Below are positions 17,790 through 27,523 of a DNA stretch of 64,000 bases, in pieces. The stretch spans positions 1,054,001-1,118,000 of the forward strand of contig NZ_JARVCO010000012.1 of the NCBI RefSeq assembly GCF_034531395.1, written 5' to 3'. The DNA comes from Pontiella agarivorans (lineage in GTDB: Bacteria; Verrucomicrobiota; Kiritimatiellia; Kiritimatiellales; Pontiellaceae). The translations under genes were made by a program, and so were the position numbers. Under the pieces are notes generated by a model. It was not told the origin of the DNA. It searched no databases and saw only the letters and a program-made list of their open reading frames with translations. The first letter of the stretch is position 1, and every line of letters begins with the position of its first letter.

Positions 17790-18926
17790 ATGCAATTTTC
17801 ACGTACAACTCTACTGGCTTCGCTTTTGTTTCTGATGACCGGCCCGCCGGCGCTTCATGCGCAGTCGGAGGCCAAAAAAATCGAGGCGTCGGAGGTCGGC
17901 GCCGACACGAAGGTGTCGGTGGCGGACATGACGGAGCAGTCGAAAGACGAAACGGTTTACTGGGTTGAGGATAAGGGCCAGTTTACGTGGCGTTCGGCGT
18001 TCGATAAAAAAATGGACAATCCGACTGCTCAGTGGCAGCTGGCGCAGGAAACCCGTGAAAAGGGCCGGCTGAAAGCGGCTGAGCGCCGGATGATGTATTT
18101 GTACCGCCGGTGGCCAAACAGCAAAGAAGCGCCCTGGGCTGCACGGGCGCGGGCGGATATGCTTTTTGAGCGCAAGGAGTGGAAGGCTGCATTTACGGCG
18201 TATCAGTATCTGATCGATAATTATTCGGGGCAGATGGAGCATTATGACTCGGCGCTGGAGGCGCAGTATGAGATTGCGGTGAAAATTATGAACCACCGTC
18301 GTCTGCGCTGGGTTTTCGGAGGATATCGGGCTCCGGAATATGCAGTGGAGTATTTTGAAAAAGTGGTGCGTAACGGTCCGCAATGGAGCCGTGCGCCGGA
18401 AGCTCAGTTTATGGTGGGCCAATGCAATCAGGGCGCGAGTGAGTATGAATTGGCGATCAGTGCCTACGAAGTGCTGGGCTATCGCTATCCTGACAGTGCG
18501 TTTGCGGAGGAGGCGGCGTGGCAGCAGATTGAGTGCTATCGGAAGCTGCGCAAGGAATATCCCGCGGCTCCGGAGATTCTGGACCGTATGCTGACGGCAT
18601 CCACCGTTTTTCTTTCAACGTATCCGAAATCGGAATACCGGACGGAAATCATCAGGCTGCGGAATTCGCTTTATGAAGTGAAGGCAAAGCAGGTTTTTGA
18701 TGAGGGGGCGTTTTATGCCAAGGTGCCGAAAGAGCCGGAAGCCGCGATTATCTATTATGAAAAGATGATCGAGGAATATCCGAAGAGTAAGCTGGTGCCG
18801 AAAGCGTATGAGCGCATTGAAGAACTGAAAAAAATTCTGGCGATGCCGACCCAGGCTCGCACCCCCGATGCCCCGCGGTCGCGTCCGATTCCCTTTACGA
18901 AAGGCGGACAGGATGTCGAGGGCTAG
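17790..18926 (+). CDS. BamD-like TPR protein, outer-membrane assembly
   Basis: Starts at ATG 17790, giving the signal peptide MQFSRTTLLASLLFLMTGPP up to ALHAQS; the longer open frame to 17712 adds an implausible leader. It has 378 residues of tetratricopeptide/Sel1-like helices. The repeated phrases YRRWPNSKEAPWAARARAD, LGYRYPDSAFAEEAAWQQI and IEEYPKSKLVPKAYERI are typical of BamD/YfiO. No lipobox cysteine is visible, unlike classical BamD lipoproteins. Its 3' end overlaps the lptD start by 14 bp, which supports an outer-membrane biogenesis function. Confidence 0.7.
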   Translation: MQFSRTTLLASLLFLMTGPPALHAQSEAKKIEASEVGADTKVSVADMTEQSKDETVYWVEDKGQFTWRSAFDKKMDNPTAQWQLAQETREKGRLKAAERRMMYLYRRWPNSKEAPWAARARADMLFERKEWKAAFTAYQYLIDNYSGQMEHYDSALEAQYEIAVKIMNHRRLRWVFGGYRAPEYAVEYFEKVVRNGPQWSRAPEAQFMVGQCNQGASEYELAISAYEVLGYRYPDSAFAEEAAWQQIECYRKLRKEYPAAPEILDRMLTASTVFLSTYPKSEYRTEIIRLRNSLYEVKAKQVFDEGAFYAKVPKEPEAAIIYYEKMIEEYPKSKLVPKAYERIEELKKILAMPTQARTPDAPRSRPIPFTKGGQDVEG

Positions 18927-20970
18927 ACCGGCACTGCTTTTCTGTTGTTTCGGGATTGCCGCCGCTGCAGTGGCAGCCGATCTTGATCTGCCGAAAGAGA
19001 TTCCGGATGAGCCGTTTGATTTGACGGCTGCCAGTCTTGAATTCACCAACGACACCCTCATTGCCAGCGGCGGAGTAACCGGTCGTTTTGAAAATGTGGT
19101 TGTTCGTGCGGACCGGGTTGAAGGCAATACCGCCAATGGCGATTTGAAAATGGAAGGCGGCATTTTTTTCAAACGCGGAAATATTGAATGGCGCGGTTCG
19201 GAGCTGGAATACAACTATATTACGCAAGTGGGGGATTTCGGTCCTTCGACTCTTAATTTTGATCCGGTGCTTATGAGTGTGGATCAGGTGGAGCGGGTTT
19301 CCACCAATGAATTCCGCCTGCAGGGAGCGGAGTTCACTACATGCCCCAAGGATCATCCTCACTTTCATGTGACGGCGAAAGAGGCTTACCTTGTTGATGA
19401 TGAGTATCTGAAAGCAAAAGGGGTTACGGTGTATGTCGGAAAGGTGCCGGTATTTTATGTGCCGTACTGGCGGCAGAAGCTGAGCAAACCGATTTTTTCA
19501 TTTCAGGGCGGGTTCGGTTCTGAATGGGGGCTGTTTCTGCTGACCAAAGCGACGATTCCTCTGACGGAGCATGTTGAATCGGAGACGGATCTGAATCTTT
19601 ACACGGAACGCGGCGTCGGTCTGGGGCAGGGATTAAACTGGAATTATCCCAACGCCAAAGGCACCTTCCATGGGTTCTATCTGAAGGATCAGGATAAATA
19701 TGCGCGGTATGATCCGGCCGACCCTGCACCGGACGGAGCCGTCGGCGATGAAATCAGCAATGACCGATACCGGCTGAAGCTGGAGCATCATCAGTATTTT
19801 GACGACACGTTTTATGCGAATACCAAGTGGAACTATCTCAGTGATCCGGCGGTGATCGAGGAGTTTTTTAAAGGGGAATACCGCTCGTATGCCCAGCCGG
19901 AAAACTATTTTTCGCTCGATTACGGCAATACTTATCTGGGCACCGAGGCCTTTGTGAATAAACGGCTGAACGATTTTTATAACAACACCGACCGGTATGA
20001 ATATTCGCTGGATGCCTACCGCACCCGGATCCCGGGTACGCCGTTTTATTTTCAGAGTGAAAATGCGGTGGCTCAGCTCGACCGGGTTTCGGGGACGCTC
20101 GACCCGGTGGCGGAATATGATGCAACCCGGCTGGATTCGCTGAACTCGGTTTATCTGCCGCAGCGCTGGGGCGTGCTGAGCGTGGTTCCGCGCGCGACGT
20201 ATCGGGGAACCTATTACAGCGATTCTGCGGCCGGCGGTGAAGAGATACGGCAGATTCCGGGAGCCGGAATGCAGGTTTCGTTCGAGGCGACGAAGGTGCT
20301 GTCGGAGCGCGAGCGCTGGTACGGCAAAGGGCTGCGCCATAAAATCCAGCCGTATGCGGATTATATTTATCAGGACAGCGACGTCGACAGCTCAGATCTT
20401 TATCAGTTCGATGATGTGGATATGCTGCAGGATGAAAATAAAGTGAAGGTCGGCCTTCGGAATATTCTGCAGACGAAGCGGGATAACCGGGTTTCGCGGT
20501 TTATTGATCTCGACCTGTATACGTACTACCTGATGGAGGATCATGGAAGCGGCAACGATTTTGATTCGCTCTTTATTGATGCACGGATGCCGCTGACAAA
20601 GCGTGCAATGGTGGATGTTGAAGGAGTGGTGGATTGGAATTCAGGAGAGGTTCCCTTTTTCAATACGCGCTATTCCTATGATTATGACGATCTGATTCTG
20701 AGTATTGAGCATCTCTACCGTGCGCAGCGTGAATCACTCTGGACGCCGCGGTTTGAACTGTTTCCAAAATCTGATCTTAGCTTCGAAGGTTATGCCCGCT
20801 ACAACGATAAAGAGGACGAGTTGGAAGAGATTGCCGGCATGGTTTATGCCAACTGGTGCTGCATGCGTTACGGACTGGGCTATCATTTCTACGATGAGAA
20901 TGAACACCAGATTATGTTCACCATCGGCCTTTCCGCTTTTCCGCAGGCGAGAATCGGAAGCGGCCTTTAA
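18913..20970 (+). CDS. lptD: LPS assembly outer-membrane protein LptD
   Basis: Outer-membrane translocon that inserts LPS into the outer leaflet. The start is ATG 18913 inside the upstream gene (MSRARPALLFCCFGIAAAAV, signal peptide). After the signal, an OstA/LptA-like jellyroll runs through about residue 200 (LTAASLEFTNDTLIASGGVT, VVRADRVEGNTANGDLKMEG, VYVGKVPVFYVPYWRQKLSK). A long aromatic beta-barrel region follows to the C-terminus (685 residues). Few cysteines are present, so the E. coli disulphide pattern is not conserved. It fits with msbA and lptF/lptG upstream. Confidence 0.9.
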   Translation: MSRARPALLFCCFGIAAAAVAADLDLPKEIPDEPFDLTAASLEFTNDTLIASGGVTGRFENVVVRADRVEGNTANGDLKMEGGIFFKRGNIEWRGSELEYNYITQVGDFGPSTLNFDPVLMSVDQVERVSTNEFRLQGAEFTTCPKDHPHFHVTAKEAYLVDDEYLKAKGVTVYVGKVPVFYVPYWRQKLSKPIFSFQGGFGSEWGLFLLTKATIPLTEHVESETDLNLYTERGVGLGQGLNWNYPNAKGTFHGFYLKDQDKYARYDPADPAPDGAVGDEISNDRYRLKLEHHQYFDDTFYANTKWNYLSDPAVIEEFFKGEYRSYAQPENYFSLDYGNTYLGTEAFVNKRLNDFYNNTDRYEYSLDAYRTRIPGTPFYFQSENAVAQLDRVSGTLDPVAEYDATRLDSLNSVYLPQRWGVLSVVPRATYRGTYYSDSAAGGEEIRQIPGAGMQVSFEATKVLSERERWYGKGLRHKIQPYADYIYQDSDVDSSDLYQFDDVDMLQDENKVKVGLRNILQTKRDNRVSRFIDLDLYTYYLMEDHGSGNDFDSLFIDARMPLTKRAMVDVEGVVDWNSGEVPFFNTRYSYDYDDLILSIEHLYRAQRESLWTPRFELFPKSDLSFEGYARYNDKEDELEEIAGMVYANWCCMRYGLGYHFYDENEHQIMFTIGLSAFPQARIGSGL

Positions 20971-20976
20971 TTGATC

Positions 20977-21002
20977 GGGGCGGTTTTGATGAAACCGCCC
21001 CC
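20977..21002. terminator. GC-rich hairpin after lptD
   Basis: GGGGCGGTTT, loop TGATG, AAACCGCCCC: a perfect 10-bp stem between the convergent lptD and sulfatase genes. It lacks a clear T-run, so it may act as a weak bidirectional terminator or RNA-stability stem. Confidence 0.55.
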
Positions 21003-21070
21003 GGTTTCCCGGAATGATTCCGGGCGCATTTTCCGGCTCTCTTTCGTCTCGCCGTTTCAGCTTCCGGAAC

Positions 21071-21085
21071 TTCCGATCATTGGAA
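21071..21085. repeat. Dispersed palindrome TTCC-N7-GGAA
   Basis: TTCCGATCATTGGAA spans the 3' end of the convergent sulfatase (its stop is at 21077). It is one of the window-wide family. Confidence 0.55.
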
Positions 21086-22594
21086 ATTATACGGGGCGGT
21101 GCGGACTCCGCTGGTGCGGATATCGAGATATTCCTGTTTCATCTTTTCGACCAGATCGTTGTATTCCGGATTTTTAATGAGATTCTTTTTGTGATTTTCG
21201 GTCGGATTTTCTTCCAGATTGTAAAGAGCTTTGGGTTTCCAGAAGGAGCAATGGTGGTCGGATTGGATAATGAGTTTCCAGGGATCTTTGCGATAGATCA
21301 CTTCGTTATTTGCTCCGGCCTGCAGCACGATGAAATCGCGCTGGACAAATTGATCCATCCGGTGGGTCAGCAGGGGCAGCAGGTTATTGGAGTCCTGTGC
21401 TTCATTTTTAGGAACCGGTGTGCCGACGAGTGCGGCAAACGTGGCAAGCATATCGGTGTTGGAAATAAATTCGCTGGAAACGCCGGGCTGGATATGTCCC
21501 GGCCACAGCGCAAAGAAGGGGACGCGGTGACCGCCTTCAAGCGGTGAATTTTTGCAACCGGCCCAGCCGCCGTTCGAGCGGTGCCGGGTAGCCATGGTTT
21601 CCGGATCGACCTGGAGGCCGCCGTTGTCCGAGGTGAATACCAGCAGGGTGTTTTTATACACCCCGTTTGCTTTCAGGGCATCGACGATGCGTTTGACCTG
21701 CAGGTCGAGTTCAACGATCATATCCATGTGGCGCGAAGGCGTGGCTCCGTTGACTTTCACTCCGTCAAATTCGTCCGGCGGGCAGTGGGGGACATGGACC
21801 ATGGGCGAGCAGTAATAGAGAAAAAACGGGGCGTCTTTTTTCGCCTTTTCATCGATGAAATCGACAGCTTTACGGGAGATGAGATCGCCGATGTTCCGTG
21901 TGTCCCAGTTTGAATCGCCGAAACCGAAGCCTTTGCTGGTCAGATCTTTGGGGTGAATCGCATTTTCGTTATTCATGAAAACGATTTCGGAGTCCTGTTT
22001 GATCGGATACCACTGTTCATTTTCGTAGGCGAGATAGATGGGGCCCTGAATCCCGCAGGGCAGCGTGAAGTCATAATCAAATCCGCAGAATTTCGGTCCA
22101 TGGCCGACGAAACGGGAAAGGTCGACCTGCGACTCCGGGTTGTCGCGGTCGGCTCCGCGGTAAAGCTCCCCGGTTTTCCGGTCGAGAAAATCGCCGCCGA
22201 GATGCCACTTTCCGATAAACCCGGTTTGATAGCCGGCCGTTTTGACTACGGAGCCCAGGGTGACCTCGCCGTCGCGGAAGGCTGTTTCGCGGAAGGTGCC
22301 CCAGACGCCCCACGGGGCGTAGGAACGGTAATTATTGTTGCCGCTCATGACGCAGTATCGGGTCGGCGAGCAAAGTGCCGTGGCGGAATGGCCGTCGGTA
22401 AACCAGAGGCCCTGCTGTGCCAGCGCGTCGATGTTGGGAGTTTCAACCACCGGTGTTTTGTTCTGAAACGTGCGTACATGGTGGCTGATATCGCCGAGGC
22501 CGAGATCGTCGGCCATAATCAATACGATATTCGGTTTGGGTGCCGCGGATACCGCAGACGTGATGAGAAGGGCACTGCAGAGGAATTTTTTCAT
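21077..22594 (-). CDS. Exported formylglycine-dependent sulfatase (S1 family)
   Basis: Hydrolyses sulfate esters, probably on algal polysaccharide. The signal peptide [17 protein letters not shown] precedes the metal-binding [15 protein letters not shown]. The active-site CSPTR (Cys75, converted to formylglycine by a maturase not in this window) is intact. GKWHLGGD and the metal site FTSDNGG are present. 505 residues, normal for arylsulfatase-A-like enzymes. Its start overlaps the stop of the GH28-like gene by 4 bp, so it is the last gene of a three-gene reverse operon. The sulfated sugar is unknown. Confidence 0.92.
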   Translation of the reverse strand: MKKFLCSALLITSAVSAAPKPNIVLIMADDLGLGDISHHVRTFQNKTPVVETPNIDALAQQGLWFTDGHSATALCSPTRYCVMSGNNNYRSYAPWGVWGTFRETAFRDGEVTLGSVVKTAGYQTGFIGKWHLGGDFLDRKTGELYRGADRDNPESQVDLSRFVGHGPKFCGFDYDFTLPCGIQGPIYLAYENEQWYPIKQDSEIVFMNNENAIHPKDLTSKGFGFGDSNWDTRNIGDLISRKAVDFIDEKAKKDAPFFLYYCSPMVHVPHCPPDEFDGVKVNGATPSRHMDMIVELDLQVKRIVDALKANGVYKNTLLVFTSDNGGLQVDPETMATRHRSNGGWAGCKNSPLEGGHRVPFFALWPGHIQPGVSSEFISNTDMLATFAALVGTPVPKNEAQDSNNLLPLLTHRMDQFVQRDFIVLQAGANNEVIYRKDPWKLIIQSDHHCSFWKPKALYNLEENPTENHKKNLIKNPEYNDLVEKMKQEYLDIRTSGVRTAPYNFQ

Positions 22595-23931
22595 TGGATT
22601 TCATTTCTTAGGTTTTTGACATCAACAAACCGGGTCGCCGGACGTTGGTCCGGTTTGGCGGTTTTCATATTCACATTGCTGAGCACCAGACCGTCGACGT
22701 GGCGGGCATAGATTCCAAAGGCCGGAACGGTGGCGTCGAGGCGGCTGTATTCCGGCCACCAGCCGTCAAGTATGTCCGGGGTCAGTTCCTTCAGTTCATT
22801 GGCGGCATCTGCGGAAGTTCCGCCGCCGCCCGTGGTCATCTGGATATCGCTGAAAACCAGGTCTTTGATCGGATGTCCGGGCATGCCGGTGATGACGATG
22901 GCGGAATCTTTTCCGCAGGTGGAGGAATCGATCCGTATGCCGTCGAATACAAATCCTTTCATTTCTTTCATCGGCTGCAGTTCACCTTTCGGGGTGTCCA
23001 CACAGCAGCGCTGCTGGCCGAACGTCATAAAAACAGGACGGGGCACGTTGCTCATTACCAGGTTGGAGAACGTCATGTTTTTCATCGTCCCGCCTTCGCA
23101 CATCTGTATTTTCAGACCGGCATCCTCGATATCTCTGAAGATGCAGTTGTTCACCGTAACGTTTTCGAAATCGCCCAGGGAGAGCAGCCCGATGCGGATC
23201 CCCGCCCATTTGCTGACGAAGATACAATTGTTGATGACGATATCGCGACAGGCTTTGTCTTTGCGCGAAGCCTGAAGACAAATGGAATCGTCCGAAGTAT
23301 CGAATGTACAGTTGCTGACGCGGACTTTTTCGCAGCCGTCAAAGTCGAGTCCGTCGCCGTTGTTGTTCACCCGGCTGCGAATGGTGATACCATCGACCAC
23401 AATATCCTGACAGTACAGCCAGGCCGAGGTCCATGCGGCCGGATTTTTCAGGGTAAGGTCATGCATCCGGATGTTGGTGCAGTTCATCAGCCGGATCATC
23501 ATGGGCCGTCCGGTTTCCTGATTGAAATTATTCCAGGAGCCGTTGCCGTCGATGGCTCCGCTTCCCTTGAATGCAATGTTGTGGACGCCGCGCGCAAAAA
23601 TCAGGCAACGATCCATGTGCGGCTCGTTTTTGTACATGTTTTTATGCGTGTCAGCAGCAAAGTGCCGAATGTTCGGGCTGGCGATCAGCTTGGAGCCGCC
23701 GGTGATATGAAGGGTCACGTTGTCCTTCATATAGATGGTGCCGATCATATAGCTTCCGGCGGTCACCAGCACTTCGCCACCTCCGCTGGACGACGCTTTG
23801 TTGATGGCTTTCTGTACCGCGGCGGTACAGAGTGTTTTTCCATCACCGACCGCGCCATAGTCACGGATATCATGAACGTAGGCCGATGCGGTCACAGCGG
23901 TTCCCAGCAGAAGGGCGATCAGAAATTTCAT
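22591..23931 (-). CDS. Exported GH28-like right-handed beta-helix protein
   Basis: Starts at ATG 23931 ([20 protein letters not shown], signal peptide), 2 bp after the upstream sulfatase stop; the longer frame to 24039 lies inside that gene. [20 protein letters not shown] is the pectate-lyase/GH28 leader. The helix coils carry [10 protein letters not shown] and DTSDDSICL, equivalents of the polygalacturonase acidic residues. The GHG and RIK motifs of true polygalacturonases are replaced ([20 protein letters not shown]). It is therefore a GH28-related enzyme with a different substrate. It sits between two sulfatases in one operon, implying an attack on a sulfated glycan. Confidence 0.8.
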   Translation of the reverse strand: MKFLIALLLGTAVTASAYVHDIRDYGAVGDGKTLCTAAVQKAINKASSSGGGEVLVTAGSYMIGTIYMKDNVTLHITGGSKLIASPNIRHFAADTHKNMYKNEPHMDRCLIFARGVHNIAFKGSGAIDGNGSWNNFNQETGRPMMIRLMNCTNIRMHDLTLKNPAAWTSAWLYCQDIVVDGITIRSRVNNNGDGLDFDGCEKVRVSNCTFDTSDDSICLQASRKDKACRDIVINNCIFVSKWAGIRIGLLSLGDFENVTVNNCIFRDIEDAGLKIQMCEGGTMKNMTFSNLVMSNVPRPVFMTFGQQRCCVDTPKGELQPMKEMKGFVFDGIRIDSSTCGKDSAIVITGMPGHPIKDLVFSDIQMTTGGGGTSADAANELKELTPDILDGWWPEYSRLDATVPAFGIYARHVDGLVLSNVNMKTAKPDQRPATRFVDVKNLRNEIQ

Positions 23932-23933
23932 GG

Positions 23934-25589
23934 TTATTCCCATTTCCGGTAGTGTGTTTTCAAATCTTCGTGTGTAACGCGGACCGTGGCCGGCGGCGTG
24001 TTGATATCGCCTTTGGCTTCTGCAACCAGCTCTTTGCATTTTGCCCGCAGTTCTTTCAGCACATCGGCATAGGCCGGATCGTTGATCAGGTTGTTGGCTT
24101 CGTACGGATCTTCCGAGGTTTTGTAGAGTTCTTCGTACACTGCTTTCTCCCCTTTAATCGAGGCCGTGAGCCATTTTGCGTAGAGATCGGCCGATTCCTG
24201 TGAAACCCGATACCAGTCTTTCTGCGGAGTGTTTTCGCGACGCACACGGTTGTCGTTTTTAAAGTAGCGGATGTAGCGGAAATCCTTTGTCCGCACCGTT
24301 TCGCAACGTGGATTGCCGAAGATGGTTGACCAGAGGTTTTCGCCGAAGGCGGCATCGCGCCAGTCGGTTTTTTCGCCGGCGATCAGGGGGGTCATATCTT
24401 TTCCCTGCATGGTTTCCGGTGTTTCGACGCCGGCGATGGAGAGAATGGTCGGGGCAACATCGATGGACTGCACCAGTTCGTCGCAGCGGAATCCGCCTTT
24501 TTTGCGCGGGTCGTAAATCACCATGGGCACCTTCATACAGGTTTCATAGCAAAGTGATTTTCCGCCGAGACCGAATTCGCCGTTGAAGAGGCCGTGGTCG
24601 GAGGCATAAATGATGACGGTGTTTTCGGCGATGCCGAGTTTTTCGAGTGTCTCGCGCATATTACCGACGAGGCGGTCGATGCCGGTGACCGCCTGCATGA
24701 CCCGGATCATGCGTTCACGGGTCTGTGCTTCGTCTTCGACCCAGTTGTAGCCGGTCTGCCGCAGATCCTGCAGCAGCAGATCATTCGGAAGCTTGTTTTC
24801 TTTCAGATCACGTTTGGGAATGTAGTGAGGGGGCAGGGGCAGGGTATCCTGATATTCGCGATAGGCGGTACGGTAGAGCGCATCGTCGGTCGGCTTCATT
24901 TTCATGCTCTGCGTGCTGAAGCCGTGGGGCAGGTTCATGCAGATCGAGAGCATGAAGGGTTTGGATTGATCGCGTTTCTGCAGAAACTGAATGGCATTGC
25001 TCATGAAGGCTTCATTGGATTGCGGATCGAGGAAGGCATCGACGCCTTCGGTAAGGATTTCCGCCTGCGTATCGGATTGGGCGTTGTCGAAAATTTTGTG
25101 GTAGTCCTTCGGATAGAAACCGATGTGGTGATGGCCGGCATACCAGAAGTCGAAGCTGCGGTCCATCAGACCGGTGCGATAGCCTTTGTCGCCGATCGGC
25201 AGGTGATTTTTACCGATATAGCCGGTGAAATATCCGGCATTGCGCACCAGCACCGGATAGGATTTGGCCCAGGCTTCGGCCGACATGGATGTGCCGGAGT
25301 TAAAGTCGATGCCGTGTCTGCGTTCAAACTGGCCGAGCATGTAGCAGGCGCGGCTCGGTGTGCAGATGGCCGTGGTGACAAAGGCGTTGTCAAACACCAC
25401 GCCGTCGGATGCCAGTTGATCCAGATTCGGGGTTTTCCCGATTTTCTGGCCCATAAATCCGACGGAATCCCAGCGCTGGTCATCGGTCAGCAGGAAGATA
25501 ATGTTCGGTTTTTTTTCCGGCATCCGGGCCGCGCCGGCCAAGGCTATAGAACTTACGAGAAGAGCGGAAATAAGCAGTTTATTTTTCAT
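23934..25589 (-). CDS. Exported formylglycine-dependent sulfatase (S1 family)
   Basis: 551 residues with signal peptide MKNKLLISALLVSSIALAGA. Metal site PNIIFLLTDDQRWDS; active-site CTPSR with Cys76. Then GYIGKNHLPIG and the second metal cluster IIYASDHGLFNGEFGLGGKS. The C-terminal half (YELYKTSEDPYEANNL-like ending) is typical of iduronate/choline-type S1 subfamilies. First gene of the reverse operon sulfatase - GH28-like - sulfatase, divergent from another sulfatase at 25854. The substrate is not assignable without subfamily comparison. Confidence 0.92.
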   Translation of the reverse strand: MKNKLLISALLVSSIALAGAARMPEKKPNIIFLLTDDQRWDSVGFMGQKIGKTPNLDQLASDGVVFDNAFVTTAICTPSRACYMLGQFERRHGIDFNSGTSMSAEAWAKSYPVLVRNAGYFTGYIGKNHLPIGDKGYRTGLMDRSFDFWYAGHHHIGFYPKDYHKIFDNAQSDTQAEILTEGVDAFLDPQSNEAFMSNAIQFLQKRDQSKPFMLSICMNLPHGFSTQSMKMKPTDDALYRTAYREYQDTLPLPPHYIPKRDLKENKLPNDLLLQDLRQTGYNWVEDEAQTRERMIRVMQAVTGIDRLVGNMRETLEKLGIAENTVIIYASDHGLFNGEFGLGGKSLCYETCMKVPMVIYDPRKKGGFRCDELVQSIDVAPTILSIAGVETPETMQGKDMTPLIAGEKTDWRDAAFGENLWSTIFGNPRCETVRTKDFRYIRYFKNDNRVRRENTPQKDWYRVSQESADLYAKWLTASIKGEKAVYEELYKTSEDPYEANNLINDPAYADVLKELRAKCKELVAEAKGDINTPPATVRVTHEDLKTHYRKWE

Positions 25590-25715
25590 CGGTATTCCTT
25601 TGTTTGATCATGCAGGTCCGCCTGCGCATTGCAGGGACGATTTTTGTGCCCTGATTCCCTTTTTAATTCCATTGTTCTTTAGATATCTGTTTTTTCCGCC
25701 ATGCAGCCGAGAGCC

Positions 25716-25730
25716 TTCCGGACCTTGGAA
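25716..25730. repeat. Dispersed palindrome TTCC-N7-GGAA
   Basis: TTCCGGACCTTGGAA lies in the 264-bp divergent region between two sulfatase operons, where a regulator could act on both. Confidence 0.65.
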
Positions 25731-25810
25731 AAGCCTGTCCGTTAGTACAATTTACCTGATGGAGTAAAATGCATTAATTTCTTGTCTGCGTCTGTAAAAG
25801 TCAAATATAC

Positions 25811-25825
25811 ATGTTTACATTAACA
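25811..25825. promoter_or_regulatory. Candidate LacI-type operator, shared with 35869
   Basis: ATGTTTACATTAACA, an imperfect TGTT/AACA dyad 28 bp before the sulfatase start. The identical 15-mer lies upstream of the GH94 gene at 35869-35883. The shape resembles LacI-family operators. Assignment as an operator is inference. Confidence 0.4.
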
Positions 25826-25853
25826 GACGAATCAGAACCCGGGGATTGGACAC

Positions 25854-27464
25854 ATGATGAACAGAAGGATTTTCACTCGAACCGCCATCGTCAGCGGACT
25901 GCTGGCTTCGAAAGCTGTCGCCGTTTCCAGGGTTCGGAAAAAGCCCAATATTCTGTTTATCATGTCCGACGACCATACGACGCAGGGCTTCGGCTGCTAC
26001 GGATCGCGGCTGGCAAAGTTCAACCCGACGCCGAATATTGATCAGCTGGCCAAAGAGGGCGCGCGTTTTGATTCCGTTTTCTGCACCAACGCCATTTGCA
26101 CACCGAGCCGCGCGTGCATTATGACGGGGCAGTATTCGCAAACCAACGGAGTGCTCGATCTGTCCGGTGCACTTCCGCCGGAGCGACAGTATCTTTCGAT
26201 TGAAATGAAAAAGGCGGGCTATCAGACCGCTATGATCGGTAAGTGGCATCTCAAGGAAGAACCGGCAACGTTTGATTATTACAAAGTTCTGGTCGCGGCG
26301 GGTCAGCAGGGAACTTATTTTGATCCCGAATTCATTGAAACCGGAATGAAATTCGGCAAGCACGGGGCTCCGGGCATTAAGACCGTGAAACATAAAGGGC
26401 ACAGTTCCGATGTGATTACCGATATCTCGCTCGACTGGCTTTCCAACGGCTGGAATAAAGAGCAGCCGTTTTTTCTGATGCATCACTATAAAGCCCCGCA
26501 TGACCTGTTCGAAAATGCGCCGCGTTATGATTCCTGGCTGGAGGATGAACTGATACCCGAACCGGAAAGTCTCTACGATCCGGGCAATCATGGCTCGGAA
26601 GGAACGCGCGGCAAAGATGATGCGCTGATTCACGACATCGGCTCTTCGGTTTCCAAGCGGAATACGATCCGGAATATGGGCATGCACATGAAGATCGATC
26701 CGGATCTGCCGGACCGTGAATACACGCATCAGGCTTATCAGGCCTACCTTAAACGCTACCTTCGCTGTGTGAAAGGGGTGGACGACAACCTGAAGCGGCT
26801 GTTTGATTATCTAAAGAAAAACGATCTGTGGGATAACACCGTCATTTTCTACACCGGCGATCAGGGCTTTTTCCTGGGAGAGCACGATTATATCGATAAA
26901 CGCTGGATGTATGAAGAGGGCATGCGTATGCCGTTCATTATGCGTTATCCCGAAACCGTTAAGCCGGGAACCGTCGTTGATTCGCTGATCAATAATACCG
27001 ATTTTGCGCCGACGATGCTGGAGTATGCCGGTGTGAGAACTCCGGACTACATGCAGGGTCACTCCTTTAAATCGATTGTGGAAACCGGCGTCGAGCCCGA
27101 CGGCTGGCGCGAGGCGACCTATTACCGCTATTGGATGCATATGGCGCACAAACATGCGAATCCGGGACATTTCGGGGTACGCACCAAACGCTATAAACTG
27201 ATCTTTTTCTATGGGGCCGATGTGTATCCCAATGGACGGAAAGACTGGGGTACCCGATCGGAGTGGCGCACGCCGGCGGCGTGGGAACTCTATGATCTGA
27301 AGCAGGATCCGAAAGAGATGAATAACGTTTACGATAATCCGGAATATGCTGAGATTCGGAAAAAGCTGAAGGCAAAACTCAAAACGCTTCGGTCAGAACT
27401 GAACGAAACCGATGCCGACTACCCCCATATTCAGGAGATCATTGACGAACACTGGAACGATTAG
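25854..27464 (+). CDS. Exported formylglycine-dependent sulfatase with Tat-like signal
   Basis: 536 residues. The leader MMNRRIFTRTAIVSGLLASK has an RRxF pattern, suggesting export by the twin-arginine route (inference). Metal site PNILFIMSDDHTTQG; active-site CTPSR with Cys82; GKWHLKEEP; second metal site YTGDQGFFLGEHDYIDKRWM. The long middle insertion and C-terminal DLKQDPKEMNNVYDNPEY are characteristic of S1 sulfatases. It stands alone on the forward strand, ends in a shared terminator facing another sulfatase, and has a candidate operator upstream. Confidence 0.92.
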   Translation: MMNRRIFTRTAIVSGLLASKAVAVSRVRKKPNILFIMSDDHTTQGFGCYGSRLAKFNPTPNIDQLAKEGARFDSVFCTNAICTPSRACIMTGQYSQTNGVLDLSGALPPERQYLSIEMKKAGYQTAMIGKWHLKEEPATFDYYKVLVAAGQQGTYFDPEFIETGMKFGKHGAPGIKTVKHKGHSSDVITDISLDWLSNGWNKEQPFFLMHHYKAPHDLFENAPRYDSWLEDELIPEPESLYDPGNHGSEGTRGKDDALIHDIGSSVSKRNTIRNMGMHMKIDPDLPDREYTHQAYQAYLKRYLRCVKGVDDNLKRLFDYLKKNDLWDNTVIFYTGDQGFFLGEHDYIDKRWMYEEGMRMPFIMRYPETVKPGTVVDSLINNTDFAPTMLEYAGVRTPDYMQGHSFKSIVETGVEPDGWREATYYRYWMHMAHKHANPGHFGVRTKRYKLIFFYGADVYPNGRKDWGTRSEWRTPAAWELYDLKQDPKEMNNVYDNPEYAEIRKKLKAKLKTLRSELNETDADYPHIQEIIDEHWND

Positions 27465-27475
27465 TCGTCGGGACG

Positions 27476-27515
27476 AAATTACAGGATGGTCTGCATGGAT
27501 GATCCTGTAATTTTT
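27476..27515. terminator. Bidirectional terminator between convergent sulfatases
   Basis: AAATTACAGGAT pairs with ATCCTGTAATTT around a 14-base loop. T-rich on the 3' side and A-rich on the 5' side, so it can serve both the gene ending at 27464 and the reverse gene ending at 27524. Confidence 0.85.
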
Positions 27516-27523
27516 GCTGAAGT

